Positions 11,995-23,199 of a stretch of DNA of 64,000 nt are shown here, piece after piece. The notes under the pieces were generated by a model that saw only the letters and a list, made by a program, of their open reading frames with translations, had not been told where the DNA came from and did not search any database. Position 1 is the stretch's first letter. Every line of letters starts with the position of its first letter. Both the position numbers and the translations under genes were made by a program. This DNA comes from Hyperoodon ampullatus (Eukaryota > Chordata > Mammalia > Artiodactyla > Ziphiidae): assembly GCA_949752795.1 (NCBI GenBank), contig OX457061.1, forward strand, positions 125,684,530 to 125,748,529, read 5' to 3'.

Positions 11995-12362
11995 GTGTGG
12001 GAACAGGGGGCGGGACGCGTGGAGGCAGTAGGCGGGACCTTTGGACGCAGGGGCGGGGCTTGTGGAGGATGGGGAGGGACTTGTGGCGGCAGGGGCGGGC
12101 CGCGTGGGAGCAGTGGGCGGGCCTAGTGGAGACGCGGGGCGGGCCTTGTGGAAGCAGTGGGAGAACCGGGTGGGAGCAGGGGTCTGACCGTGTGGAGGCA
12201 GGAACGGGCCTTGTGGGAACAGGGGGCAGGCCATGTCGGGCAGTGAACGAACCAGGTGGGAGCAGTGGGCGGGCCGTGTGGAGGCAGGAGGCGGGCCGTG
12301 TGTGGGTAGTGGGAGGGCCGTGCGATGCAGTGGGCGGGGCCGTGGCGCCTTGGGGCGGGGCC
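11995..12362. repeat. 22-bp GC-box minisatellite, about 17 degenerate units
   Basis: Units of mostly 21-22 bp following the pattern GTGGGAGCAGTGGGCGGGCC plus two bases are repeated about 17 times, with outer units of 19-24 bp. Many units carry GGGCGGG (an Sp1-type box). It abuts the CRE upstream of the putative CLCN3 transcription start. Because 22 is not divisible by three, long open frames in several phases arise and should not be read as genes. Confidence 0.9.
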
Positions 12363-12793
12363 GGCTGCGGGCGCGACCTTTCCCAGTGGTTGGTCACGCC
12401 CCTCGCGGTGTGGAGGTCCTCCTCGTGGTGACCTCGCGAGAAGACTGAGGTGGTACCGGGCCGCTCTCCCCGAAGGGCACTGCGCGCGGTCCGGCGGATC
12501 TCAGGTTCGGGTTCGGCGCCGGCCGGACCTCGGCGTCCAGCAGCGCGGAGACTGGGCTACCGTGGCGGGAGCGTTGATTCCGTGGGCAGCCGGTCTGTCT
12601 GAGCCGGCACCCTGTTAGCCGTTACGAATTGCTAAAAATAATGCTTGTTAATTGACTATTTTGGAGAAAACATGTAACCTGAGGACTCGAATGGCAGAGC
12701 TGAGTTGATTTCCTTTTGGCAGGCACCTGTGGAACTCCTCAGGCGCGCCAGTGCGGAATCCCAGAGTAGGGAGGGCCGCTCAAGGACAGTCCA

Positions 12794-12996
12794 GGACGCG
12801 GCTCTGCGGCGTGGGGACGACCTGAATCCCACAGGTGACCTCTGACCTGGAGCTGGGGTGGGCGGGGGGGATGTCCAACAGTACCTGGTGGAATGAGAGG
12901 ACGGGGCTCTGCGGCGTGGGGACGTCCTGAATCCTGCAGGTGACCTCTGACCTGGAGCTGGGGGGGCGGGGGGGGATGTCCAACAGCACCTGGTGG
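12794..12996. repeat. Tandem duplication, two copies, 105-bp period
   Basis: The copies start at 12794 and 12899, each beginning GGACGSGGCTCTGCGGCGTGG and ending CCTGGTGG (12891 and 12996), with only a few differences. Located at the edge of the CpG island. Confidence 0.88.
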
Positions 12997-13321
12997 CAAG
13001 GAAAGGAAGAAGTGTAAAGGCGAATGGTGCCCTGGCGTTACTGGAATGTAGGTGGAAGGGGGATGAGGAGGTGGGTCGCTGATGCAGTTGTATGGAAGAG
13101 TTTGTGTTTTATCCCAGATAACTGGGAGCTGTTGAAACAGTTGTGGTGGTTGTTGTTGTTGTTTGAGTAGTTTTTCCTGCACAATTTTTATTATGAAAGT
13201 TTTCAAACCCAAAATACCTGAGAGTATGAAATGAGTTTATTGCATACTCAAATATGGTTTTTCATTTCTTTAAGGTATGTGATAAACACTCTAAAATTTT
13301 CTGTCTTCAAAGTCTAAAGTC

Positions 13322-13614
13322 GGGCTTCCCTAGTGGCGCAGTGGTTAAGAACCCGCCTGCCAACACAGGGGACACGGGTTCGAGCCCTGGTCCGGGAAGA
13401 TCCCACATGCCGCGGAGCAACTAAGCCCGTGCGCCACAACTACTGAGCCCACGTGCCACAACTACTGAGCCCGCCTGCGTAGAGCCCGTGCTCCAGAACA
13501 AGAGAAGCCACCACAACGAAGAGTAACCCCCGCTCACCGCAAATAGAGAAAGCCCACGCACAGCAATGAAGGCCCAATGCAGCCAAAGATAAATAAATGA
13601 ATAAGATTTTTTTT
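13322..13614 (+). mobile_element. CHR SINE (long subfamily)
   Basis: Head 'gggcttccctagtggcgca', long body, A/T tail. Flanking AAGTCTAANNTC copies at about 13310-13321 and 13617-13628. Confidence 0.9.
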
Positions 13615-13899
13615 TTAAGTCTAACATCAACTTACAGTAGCTGCATGTAACATGGAAATCTTTTAATCATGGGCATGACGGGATCAGTCATCTAGATGCA
13701 AAAATCCTGCTGTATTAGCTTCATCTGTATTCGGGTGTAATTTTTTACCCTGAAACTGTGACAGTCGGAGGCAGACATTATGAAACTCTCCCCAAAGATA
13801 CTTCAGCATGCATCTCCTAAGAACAACACCTCTCCAACGCGATCACATATCACAGCTAGGAAGTTAATAAGAAATCCCTCGTATCATCTGATAACCAGG

Positions 13900-14120
13900 C
13901 TATATTTAAATTTTGCCAGTTGTCAACAACAATGAAACATCTTTTGAAGACTTTTTTTTCAAACCAGGATCCAGACAAGTTTTAAACGTTGCATTTTGGT
14001 TATGTTTCTTACATCTCTTTTGTTCTTCAACAGCCCCTCCAATTTTTCATAGCACTGATGTTTTAAAGAGACAAGTTGCCTTGTAGAATGTTGCACGTTG
14101 AACCGTTGTCTTTTCATCGT
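13900..14120. repeat. Old L1-type 3' fragment (tentative)
   Basis: Segments such as 'aaccaggatccagacaagtt' and 'gacaagttgccttgtagaatgt' resemble a common old mammalian repeat. Diverged; family not certain. Confidence 0.35.
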
Positions 14121-14134
14121 AAGAGTAATCATGG

Positions 14135-14525
14135 CTTGTGTAGATTGACTGTGTCCCCAAAGAACCCCCTCCCTCCCTTACCCCATGCTTTATTTGGAAG
14201 TAGGGTCTTACAGATGTGATCAAGGAAAGTCATTAGTATGGGCCCTAATTCAACAGGACTGGTGTCCTCAGAAGAGAAGAGACACAAAGACAGACATACA
14301 GGAAGATGGCATGTGAAAATGGAGGCAGAGACTGGAGTGATGCTGTCCGGAGCTAAGGAGTGCCGGGGGCACCAGAAGCTGGCAGAAGTAAGGAAGGATT
14401 CTCCCCGAGAGCCCTGCGGGAGAGCAGAACCCTGCTGACACCTTCATTTCAGACTTCTAGCCTCCAGAACTGTGTGAGAATACAGTTCTGTTGTTTTAAG
14501 ACCCCCCGTTTGTGGTACTTTGTAT
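14135..14525 (+). mobile_element. MaLR-type LTR-like remnant
   Basis: Reads like an old mammalian LTR: 'gactgtgtccccaaag', 'ggtgtcctcagaagagaag', 'ttctagcctccagaactgtg', 'ttctgttgttttaag'. No retroviral genes nearby. Confidence 0.5.
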
Positions 14526-17500
14526 GAAAGTATGAAATGCGAGCTGGTGTCACCCTGTACAACCTGACCAACCTTAGTGCCCCTCGCCACAATAAGATAC
14601 CATTAAGTGTGTCTTGGATATCTTTCCAGGGACTTTTTAGGCATGTACAAACATATTACGTACATGAAATGATGGAGGAAACTTTATTCACCAGTAGCCC
14701 TGTTAAGAGAGAACTGTCTTGGCTTGACCAAACCTTCTGGTAAGTGTAGAGTAGGAGACCCTAGATAGGTCTCAGCTGGTTCCTAGAGTCCAGGGAAGCA
14801 CGCGGAGGGAGAGGAGGCTGTTTTCCTTTGGAGAGAGGAAAGGCGGGGAAAGGAGCCCTGTCGACCGGGAGAAGGTGGGCTAAGTGCTGGAGGAGAGTTT
14901 GCTGCCGAGTGTTGCACAGCAGGGTGTGCAAGAGAAGCTTCTTTGCCTCCCTACCAAATTGTATCAAACTCTGTATCACACACTAATGCTTTTGATTATG
15001 TACACTTTGGGGGCCCTCCAGTAAAAACACAGGAGAGTAATGAATATCTGATCTAAATATGTATTTTTTTGTATCTTTGAGGCACATAGCACTCTATAAG
15101 CATTAATATCAACATTCTAGATTCAACTCATCCTTTTTGATAGCTGCATACAACATATCACATAAAAGGTCTTTAAGTAGGGTCTGGTGACATGATTCTA
15201 CTTGTTGTTGTAGGACTGAGGCCGCTGTTTTGTTGCCTTCTTGCCAGCTGTTAACCAGAGATCACCCTCAGCTCCTAGAGATTGGTCTCAAGTCCCACCC
15301 ACATGCCTCTCACAATGTAGTGACTTACCTCTTCAAAGCCAGCAGAATTTCTCTTCCTTTCCCTTGAATCTGACTCCTTTGAAGGGCAGGAGGGGTTATG
15401 TCATTAGGTCAAGCCCACCCATCATAATGTCATTTTTTTATGAACTCAAAGTCAATTGACTAATAACGTTATCATGGAAGTGAAGTCCACCATGTTTACA
15501 GTCCAGCCCACACTCAAGGAGCAGCAGTTATGCCAGGCATGTACACCAGGGCCTGGGAATCTCGGGGCCGCATCAGAATTCTGCCTGCAGCAGCCCCCAC
15601 TCCAGCCCCTAATGATTCACGGGTAAAGTGCATTCACCCCTTCCCAACGTTCGCAAGGGCCTCGTGCCAGTACAGCATCTGCGTGAAGCCCAGGGTCTCG
15701 TCTAAATCTAAATCTCATCTGTTCAGTGTCCAAAAGCTCTTCCACGTCAGGTGAAGATGGGACCCCTGGGTGTAATCCACTAATTCCTCTTCGTCTGTGG
15801 ACCAGTGGCCCTGAAGAGCCAAGTTACCTGCTCCCAACACACCCGAAACACAGGGCTGGGGCAGGCAGAGCAACAGTGGCAGGCCTTCCAGCCCACAGGG
15901 AGAGGCAGGAAGATGGGGGCCTGTTCTCAACACGCAGCCGCCTTCCACGGTGGCGAGGCTACCCCTCTCTTCCCTGAGTGCAGTAGTTGGATTTGGGGTG
16001 GTTTTGTGTTTTTGAGAAAAGGAAATCCCCTTTGTGTTGCCCTCACCCAAGAGGATTTTGTGCCTTCAGAGGCTAGAGCATCAGCTTCCCCAGATCCTGT
16101 ATCTGCTTCACTGGCTGACAGCCTCTTCACTTCCTGACTCAGCACCGGCACCAGCTCACAAAGCAGGTTTTTCTCACTGTGACTTTATTTCATAACCCCA
16201 TTTGCCCTTCCCTGTCGCTAGGTCTCGCATAAAATTATAGGAGTTTACACAGCAGATTTCCTTAACTCCAAATCTCAGGCTAGGCCATTTAAACAAACAG
16301 GCAGAACACACCCAAAGTTCTTGCTATCTAAGCCCGGAACCATGAGGCCTAGTCACCCAACGTGTGTGGTAGTCAGAGGGCCACTCAGGTCACCTTTGTA
16401 GGATCAAGAAATTCAGCTTCTTGCAATTAAAATAAACTGTGCCCCAGAATATTAAAAAAACTGTGTCTGGTTTATTTGAAAAGCCTAAAGATTCAAAAGT
16501 CTTCTAAGGACATACCTTAGGACCTGCCAAAATTAGGGATCCTTTCCCTTGTTACCAGGAAAGTCTACTCTCCCTTGTATACTTCTGAGTGCAAAGAGTT
16601 GAGAATTGTAGGATATCAGGCAAAAGACTTTCACTCCTTTTAAATTCTTTTTAATATACAGGGCCGAGTAATACCCAGAGATTACCTGCTTGGTGTTTTA
16701 TGGGAGGTTACCTCCGTGCAAAGGTACCCTCCAAATACACGAGCCCACAAGCTATCCCAGAGGTCAGGGAAAGAAAGCCAACACACCCTGAGACGCCAGG
16801 GAGAAAGAAAGTCAACACAGTTAGATAGGGTACAAGGGGGGTGGAAAGATTAAAACCTGTGGTCACGCAATGTACGTACGTCCTGTCTCTTTTTGGTATG
16901 TCAGCCTCCTGTGGACGGTGGGGTAAGTCGAACCAGAGGTGAGGTTTGAGCGAGGGTGCAGAAATGGAAGGTGCCCTAAGCCAACGACACACTCTGGCTC
17001 TGTCAGAGAGATGCAAAGCGAGAGGGCCTGGCCACAGCCCCAGGTTGTCAGCTAACCTGCTGAGCACTTTTTGGGCAGGACACGTAGGACACAGTAAGAG
17101 TGTCGCCTCTGGGTGGCAGGATTAAGACCCATGAATGTTGGGTGTCTCATGGGCATTTAGTGTGTCGTGAAGATATGGTGCTTGATGCATATTCGATGCC
17201 TCGTATGTTTAGTGCCTCATGAACATGTGGCATCTCTTGGGCTTTCCAGCCTTTTCAATCTCTGTTCACAAGTATCAATATATGCCCTACTGACCTCATC
17301 TGTCCACCATGTCTCACAGCTGAGTAACTTACTTATCTGTGCTTAACACATGAGTTTTTTCTATCCTGTTTATTTCTTTTCTCCCAGGACAGAATTCAAT
17401 TTTCTCAGACAACACAGTCCTGGGCTTCAGAGCTGGTATGGTGCCCAGCTGGTGATGGGGGTGCCCACAATGCAGTCAGACTTCTCGGGACTCTTTCATT

Positions 17501-17640
17501 GCTGGTATCATGGTAGAATTCACGGAACCATGCTCATATCCAAGCCCAGTTTTCTCTTATTTTACTTGGGACACTGTTGGACAAGTTTCTTAGGTTCTTT
17601 CTTAGAAAAATGTTGAAAAGGAAGTGAAAACTTTTCTAAA
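14526..17640. other. Interpromoter region with unresolved old repeats
   Basis: Contains stretches resembling old LTR or DNA-transposon remnants (about 15180-15720 and 16580-17250) but none could be named. Open frames lack homology. A degenerate tandem array sits at 17128-17240. Confidence 0.4.
17128..17240. repeat. Degenerate 16-21-bp tandem array
   Basis: About five or six variants of a unit containing 'tgcctcatgaacatgtgg' (e.g. tgtctcatgggcatttag, tgcctcgtatgtttag). May be internal to an LTR. Confidence 0.5.
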
Positions 17641-17769
17641 CTAAGTGGAATTTTTCACAAGAGATTTACAGACATTCTATGTTTTCTTCTCTCCTTGAAG
17701 ATATGTAGCCTAAATTGGGGGAGAGGTGCCTAGGTTTGAGAACAGGCAATAGTCGGAGTCACAGTATTG

Positions 17770-18072
17770 TGCTATAACGTCCAACGTGAGGAACTATAGT
17801 TAACACTATAGTTAACTGTGTGGTATATTTGAAAATTGTTCATAGACCAGATACGAAGAGTTCTCAACACAAGGGGAAAAAGCGTGTTTCCTTTTTTTGG
17901 TATCTACATGAGATGATGCATGTTAACTAAGCATTGTGGTAATTGTTTCACAATATATGTGAGTCAAATCATTATGCTGTACCCCTTGAACATATGCAGT
18001 GCTGTACATCAACTGTATTTCAATAAAACTGGAAAAACCCAAACCAAACCAATGACTAAAAATAAATAAAAA
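17770..18072 (+). mobile_element. L1 3' end fragment
   Basis: Matches the L1 3' terminal region: 'gatgcatgttaactaagcattgtgg', 'tttcacaatatatgtgagtcaaatcattatg' (both recognised in pieces), 'tgtacatcaactgtatttcaat', then an A-rich tail. Confidence 0.7.
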
Positions 18073-18454
18073 GCCGTCAGCACACAGGAAGTAGTTGGAG
18101 GCACAGCAAACTATGTTATGTGAATAAAGCCAGGCTCCTGTACTTTAAGTCATAGTTTCTGGCTGGAACTGAGCTGGAGCACTAATAACAACAACTCTAC
18201 CAAGACTTGTACTAGCTTTACTCCTCCTCCACCAACCAGCCAACAAAACCTTGAAGCTCTCAAGAAAAGTGAAAAAGAAGAATAACGCACAGTGCTAAGA
18301 GTGTGCTTATTCCAACCAGCTGTGGTGCCCCGGCAGAGCCAGAGAACACATGGTAGACATCGCCAGTGAGTGCATGTGGTGGCACGCATTCCTTTCTGCC
18401 AGCATTTCTGTCACTCTGGAAGTGGCAGCTTGAAATGTGCTACTTTATAGACTT

Positions 18455-18610
18455 AGCAAAAGAAGTGAAAAAGAGCACTGGGAATCAGATTTCAGTTTCT
18501 CCTAGATTCTTGCTTTCTGGCCTCAGTCAAGTTGCTCTAAGTTTTCCCTGAAATAGAAAAACCTGGAGATATGATTATTTCCCATAACAACTTTAGAAAT
18601 ACATTAAAAA
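18455..18610 (+). repeat. MIR fragment (tentative)
   Basis: Contains a 'gagcactgggaatcag...' head and 'ggcctcagtcaagttgctct' similar to the MIR core and tail; diverged. Confidence 0.4.
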
Positions 18611-18699
18611 AACAGGTCTGCAGAAAATCAGAGATATGAACAAAGCCATGGAGATCTGCTTCATGTATTGGTGAGCTGTTTCAGAAAAACAACTGATTT

Positions 18700-18915
18700 T
18701 TTTTTTTTTTTTTTTTTTTTTTTGCAGTACGCGGGCCTCTCACTGTTGTGGCCTCTCCCGTTGCGGAGCACAGGCTCCGGAGGCGCAGGCTCAGCGGCCA
18801 TGGCTCACGGACCCAGCTGCTCCACGGCAAGTGGGATCCTCCCGGACCGGGGCACGAATCCATGTCCCCTGTATCGGCAGGCAGACTCTCAACCACTGCG
18901 CCACCAGGGAAGCCC
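18700..18915 (-). mobile_element. CHR SINE (short subfamily), reverse orientation
   Basis: Poly-T tail at 18700-18723, then 'gcagtacgcgggcctctcac' through the reversed head ending 'ccaccagggaagccc' at 18915. It joins directly to L1 text on its right. Confidence 0.92.
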
Positions 18916-18919
18916 CTGT

Positions 18920-19815
18920 ATTTAATTTTTGATAGTTTGATTAATATGTGTCTTGGCATGTTTCTCCTTGGATTTATCCTGTATGGGACTCTCTATGCTT
19001 CCTAGACTTGATTGACTATTTCCTTTCCCATATTAGGGAAGTTTTCAACTGTAATCTCTTCAAATATTTTCTCAGTCCCTTTCTTTTTCTCTTCTTCTTC
19101 TGGGACACCTATCATTCAAATGTTGGTGCATTTAATGTTGTTCCAGAGGTCTCTGAGACTGTCCTCAATTGTTTTCATTCTTTTTTCTTTATTCTGCCCT
19201 GTGGTAGTTATTTCCACTATTTTATCTTCCAGGTCACTTATCGGTTCTTCTGCCTCAGTTATTCTGCTATTGATTCCTTCTAAAGAATTTTTCATTTCAT
19301 TTATTGTGTTGTTCATCTTTGTTTGTTTGTTCTTTAGTTCTTCTGTGTCCTTGTTAAAAGTTTCTTGTGTTTTCTCCATTCTGTTTACTAGATTTTGGAT
19401 CCTCTTTGCTGTCATTACTCTGAATTCTTTTTCAGGTAGACTGCCTATTTCCTCTTCATTTGTTTGGTCTGGTGGGTTTTTACCTTGCTCCTTCATCTGC
19501 TGCATATGTCTCTGTCTTCTCATTTTGCTTACCTTACTGCGTTTGGGGTCTCCTTTTCACAGGTTGCATGTTCGTAGTTCCCTTTGTTTTTGGTGTCTGC
19601 CCCCAGTGGGTAAGGTTGGTTCAGTGGGTTGTGTAGGCTTCCTGGTAGAGGAGACTTGTGCCTGTGTTCTGGTGGATGAGGCTGGATCTTGTCTTTTTGG
19701 TGGGCAGGACCGCATCTGGTGGTGTGTTTTGTGGTGTCTGTGAACTTATTATGATTTTAGGCAGCCTCTCTGCTAATGGGTGGTGTTGTGTTCCTGTCTT
19801 GCTAGTTGTTAAAGC
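18920..19815 (-). mobile_element. L1 5' portion: ORF1 remnant and 5'UTR
   Basis: On the - strand an L1 ORF1 frame runs 19523-19116, beginning MRRQRHMQQMKEQGKN and containing the coiled-coil (ME, NK and TE-rich heptads) before an interruption; L1 text continues to about 18920. 19524-19815 is the 5'UTR part. Truncated at both ends; not functional. Confidence 0.8.
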
Positions 19816-20600
19816 CTGAAATTTAAGACCTGACTAGATAATGTTTTATCTTTGCATGTCAAGCTAGACCTACCAGATTAAGATCCAGAAATGCACCAGG
19901 CTGCTGCAGTTTCCATCCAAGCTCCCTGCAGCTAATGGTTCATTTAAACTGTACATCTAGCATAAGGCCAGAGTAGGCTTTCAGGAGTGTGGCTTAAAAC
20001 TAAAAGCTCTCCTCTTAGAATATAAAAAGATGGAGTGCACAGACACTGAGTTGTTTTCCTCTTGCATTTGAATATTACATGTTTTCAAGAGGTCTGGATT
20101 TTAGAGAATGTGTTTCCTCCTATTTAAGGTTTTAGGTCTTTCTCTCCCCCAATCACAAAAGATGACTTGTGTGTCCGGATAGTTTGATCACATACATAAA
20201 GCTACACAAACACATGGCCTTTTCATAACTTCACAAAGGGAAAACACTCAGTGTAAGTGGACTGCCAACCACCTGCTCTAATTTGTTATCCTGCAGTTTG
20301 TCTCATTGCTGCCTGCTTTCTGGAAAGAACAAACCACAATACCCAGCCCTGAATATGTCTGTCCCCATCACCCAGCATGGCACTCAGTTTACTGTGAATG
20401 AATGACAGGGTATTTTTCTGAAAAACCTCAGTAGAAGAGCACGTTAGTAATAGTCCCTTTCTGCTTGCCATGTTATACACTGCTATGAATAAAGGTTTAA
20501 GGAATTTTCTTTTTTGTTCTACCAGAAAAGAGGTCCACGAGTATAATTTTATAACCATATCTAGGATAGAAGTCTGTTTAATTATCATAATTTAAAAAAT
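19816..20600. other. Unassigned interpromoter sequence
   Basis: No exon or named repeat recognised. Confidence 0.45.
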
Positions 20601-20607
20601 TAATTTA

Positions 20608-20730
20608 GGAATTCCCTGACAGTCCAGAGGATAGGTCTCGCTCAGTGCATCCACTTGCAGTGGCCCCGGTTCAGTGCCTGGTCAGGGAACTAAGATCTCA
20701 CAAGCCATGCAGTGAGGCCTGAAAAAAAAA
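20608..20730 (+). mobile_element. Short tRNA-derived SINE (CHR/Bov-tA related)
   Basis: 'ggaattccctgacagtccag' head, 'ctggtcagggaactaagatc' middle, 'gtgaggcctg' plus A9. Diverged relative of the element at 8526. Confidence 0.75.
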
Positions 20731-20859
20731 TTATTTTAGTGTTGGCATTTCTTTTTTTTTTTCAAATGGAACTATTGTTGAAACCAAGCAGGGTCCTGTG
20801 GGGTCTTCCCTGGGGACAGACCCCTCCCTCCCGCCCATGTCCCCTGCCTGTTGTTTTTA

Positions 20860-21070
20860 TTTTTTATTTTTATTTTTTTGCGGTACACGGGCCTCTCACT
20901 GTTGTGGCCTCTCCCGTTGTGGAGCACAGGCTCCGGACACGCAGGCTCAGCGGCCGTGGCTCACAGGCCCAGCCGCTCCACGGCATGTGGGATCTTCCCG
21001 GACCGGGGCACGAACCTGTGTCCCCTGCATCGGCAGGCAGACTCTCAACCACTGCGCCACCAGGGAAGCC
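20860..21070 (-). mobile_element. CHR SINE (short subfamily), reverse orientation
   Basis: T-rich tail on the left, reversed head ending 'ccaccagggaagcc' on the right. Duplication CCTGYCTGTTGTTTTTA at 20843-20859 and 21071-21087. Confidence 0.94.
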
Positions 21071-21099
21071 CCTGTCTGTTGTTTTTAGAAAAGCTTTAG

Positions 21100-21656
21100 C
21101 CTCTTAGGCCTTCTCCAGGTTCCAAAGAGCAAATTTAATCAGAGAATTGAGAAAATACATAAACAGAGGAAAATTATCAAGCAAGATGGAATAATAAGAG
21201 TGTAGCCATAAAACAATGTCAGGGACATTTATTTCCTTCTCAAGGGCTGTAGATAATATCCTGAGCCATATCCTTGAGTTGTTTTGCAGATACCGAAGCC
21301 CCCACCGGTGGAAGAAGTTAACTGCATGCTGACCACCAGCACATAGACCGCAGACTGCTTGGAGCCAGAAAATTGGTAATTGAGTTTCCTGGAATATCAC
21401 CCTGTCAGCTCACCATCAACCAATCAGAGAATTGTACACAAGATGATCATGCACTCTGTGAACCTCTCCTTCCCCAGCCTTTCAAAACCCTTCCATGAAA
21501 GTCATCAGGGAATTTGGGTGTTTTGAGCATGAGCTGCCCATTCTCCTTGCTTGGTGCCTTATAATGAACACTGCACTTTCCTTCCTCACAGCCTGCTGTC
21601 AGTAGATTGGCTTTACTGAGCGAGGGAGAGTGGACCCAAGTTTGGTTTGGTAACAT
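21100..21656 (+). mobile_element. Solo LTR of an endogenous retrovirus (class uncertain)
   Basis: LTR-like organisation: 'ctgtcagctcaccatcaacc', 'cttcctcacagcctgctgtc', 'ggctttactgagcgagggag' and a terminal 'ttggtttggtaaca' ending in CA. No gag, pol or env sequence flanks it, so it is read as a solo LTR. The 5' boundary is approximate. Confidence 0.55.
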
Positions 21657-21698
21657 TGTTTACAGAATTTCTTGATTACTAAAACAAACTTATTCTTT

Positions 21699-21710
21699 AA
21701 AAAAAAAAAA

Positions 21711-21741
<31 letters not shown>

Positions 21742-21958
21742 TATTTATTTATTTAGCTGCACTGGATCTTAGTTGTGGCACACGGGATCTTCATTGCCCT
21801 GTGCAGGCTCTTTAGTTGCGACACGTGGGATCTTTTAGTTGCAGCAGTGTGAACTCTTAGTTGTGGCATGTGGGATCTAGTTCCCTGACCAGGGATCAAA
21901 CTGGGGCCCCCTGCATTGGGAGGGTGGAGTCTTAGCCACTGGGCCCCAGGGAAGTCCC
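21699..21958 (-). mobile_element. tRNA-derived SINE (CHR family), reverse, with TA/CA microsatellite tail
   Basis: Head reversed at 21945-21958 ('cccagggaagtccc'). Body 'ccctgaccagggatcaaact'. The tail became (A)n(TA)n(CA)n at 21699-21742. Duplication AAAACAAACTTATTCTTT at 21681-21698 and 21959-21976. Confidence 0.92.
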
Positions 21959-21976
21959 AAAACAAACTTATTCTTT

Positions 21977-23040
21977 TTAAAATGGACACATTGAGTAAGA
22001 AACTAATAGGTAAATGGAAGAGAAATCCATAAATAGACACTGGTATAAATAGGAAATGTAGTGTATGATAAAGTTTACATTTCAAATAAGTCGAAAAGGA
22101 AATCACATTTAACAAATGATTCTGCATAACTAGCTTTCCTCCAAAAGAAAACCAAGTTATTCTCCCTATGTTACTTATATATAAAAATAAATTTCAAGTG
22201 CATTAAATTCATTAGACAATTAAAATCCAAGAACATTGAGATTATTTAGATAATTCTGGGGTGAAGGAACATTTGCTTGGCAAGATGAGGAACCTAACTG
22301 ACAAAGAAAAATACCGATAGATTTGACCACAAACAAATTGACAAATTTCTGTATGGTCAAAGATGCCATAAAACACATCAGCAACTCTAGCCGGGGCCAC
22401 AGGGAGCAAAAGCACCACCCAGCAGACCCCTGCTTGACTTCCTGGCCTCAGAAGTGTGAGAAATAATAAATCGTTGTTGTTTTAGGCCAGTAAGTTTTAG
22501 GGTGGTTTGTTACACAGAAATATATAACCAAAGCACAGGAGTACCTATTAAAGTGAAAAAAGAAAAAAAAAAAAAAGCATGCTTTTTGACCCAGCAAACC
22601 CTCTTTTCAGAATCTGTCCTTCAGAAATAATAATACCAGTGGAGACCATCTCTATGTCTGTTGAGTGGGATCTATTGAAATAGATTTCAGTACATTTATC
22701 TCATGGAGTATTGATTAATTGATCTCTGCAGAAATGTTCATGATTTACTGTTAAAAAAATTCAGGTGGCAAAATAATGTATATACTATAATCTCATTTTA
22801 AAAGATTAAAACTAATATATATGAATACAAGCTCATGCATGTTTTTATGAGCTTAGAGAAAAATGTAGATTATATACGTGAAACTTAACAGTGGCTTCCT
22901 GGGGGAGTGAGCACAGGGTGAGTTCTGGAAACAGACTGCATACGGACCTTACGTATGCATGTTTGTGTTATTGGGTTTTTGCAAGGAACAGACTTTTTGT
23001 TGTTTGAAAGAAAAATCCAATAAAATACTTAAATAAAAAG
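21977..23040 (+). mobile_element. Old L1 3' ORF2/3'UTR remnant, + strand
   Basis: Reads as diverged L1: '...agaaaaataccgatagatttgaccac...', 'gacccagcaaaccctctttt', 'tggcaaaataatgtatatac' and a 3' A-rich end near 23030. Interrupted by an LTR-like piece at about 22385-22535. Confidence 0.6.
22385..22535 (+). repeat. MaLR-like LTR fragment
   Basis: Contains 'cctcagaagtgtgagaaata' and 'taaatcgttgttgttttagg' resembling the 3' end of old MaLR LTRs, within the L1 remnant. Confidence 0.4.
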
Positions 23041-23199
23041 AATCAAAGGAACCTAAACACACTCTTGTTGTAAAAAGAAAAAAATATTACCGAAGTATAT
23101 AAACTAGAAAGAGAAATAATCAGGTAATCCTTTTAACTCAGGTTATGAAACTGAGTCCCCCTAAAACCAAGTTGCCTTACCGAGTTTATGATTCATCTC

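Larger units (their letters stand above)
11300..12620 (-). promoter_or_regulatory. CLCN3: CpG-island promoter, inferred CLCN3 (divergent from NEK1)
   Basis: Strong CpG island. The best splice donor in it (CGAG|GTGAGT) faces the - strand at 11506-11501. A CRE lies at 11937-11944 and many GC boxes lie at 11995-12362, upstream of that transcription direction. In human, CLCN3 (a 2Cl-/H+ exchanger of late endosomes) is transcribed head-to-head with NEK1 a few kb away. The assignment follows this synteny; no CLCN3 coding sequence was identified. Confidence 0.6.

Noticed and set aside
11262..12618. Several long open frames on both strands (up to about 190 codons)
   Set aside because: They lie in a CpG island and a GC-rich minisatellite where stops are scarce; frames overlap in all phases, lack homology and cross a consensus splice donor.
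12739..13212. 157-codon - strand frame encoding a proline-rich duplicated peptide
   Set aside because: The duplication is the 105-bp DNA repeat (105 is divisible by three); composition is GC-driven and no known protein matches.
19116..19523. 135-codon coiled-coil frame as a possible novel gene
   Set aside because: It is the L1 ORF1 N-terminal region in a truncated L1.
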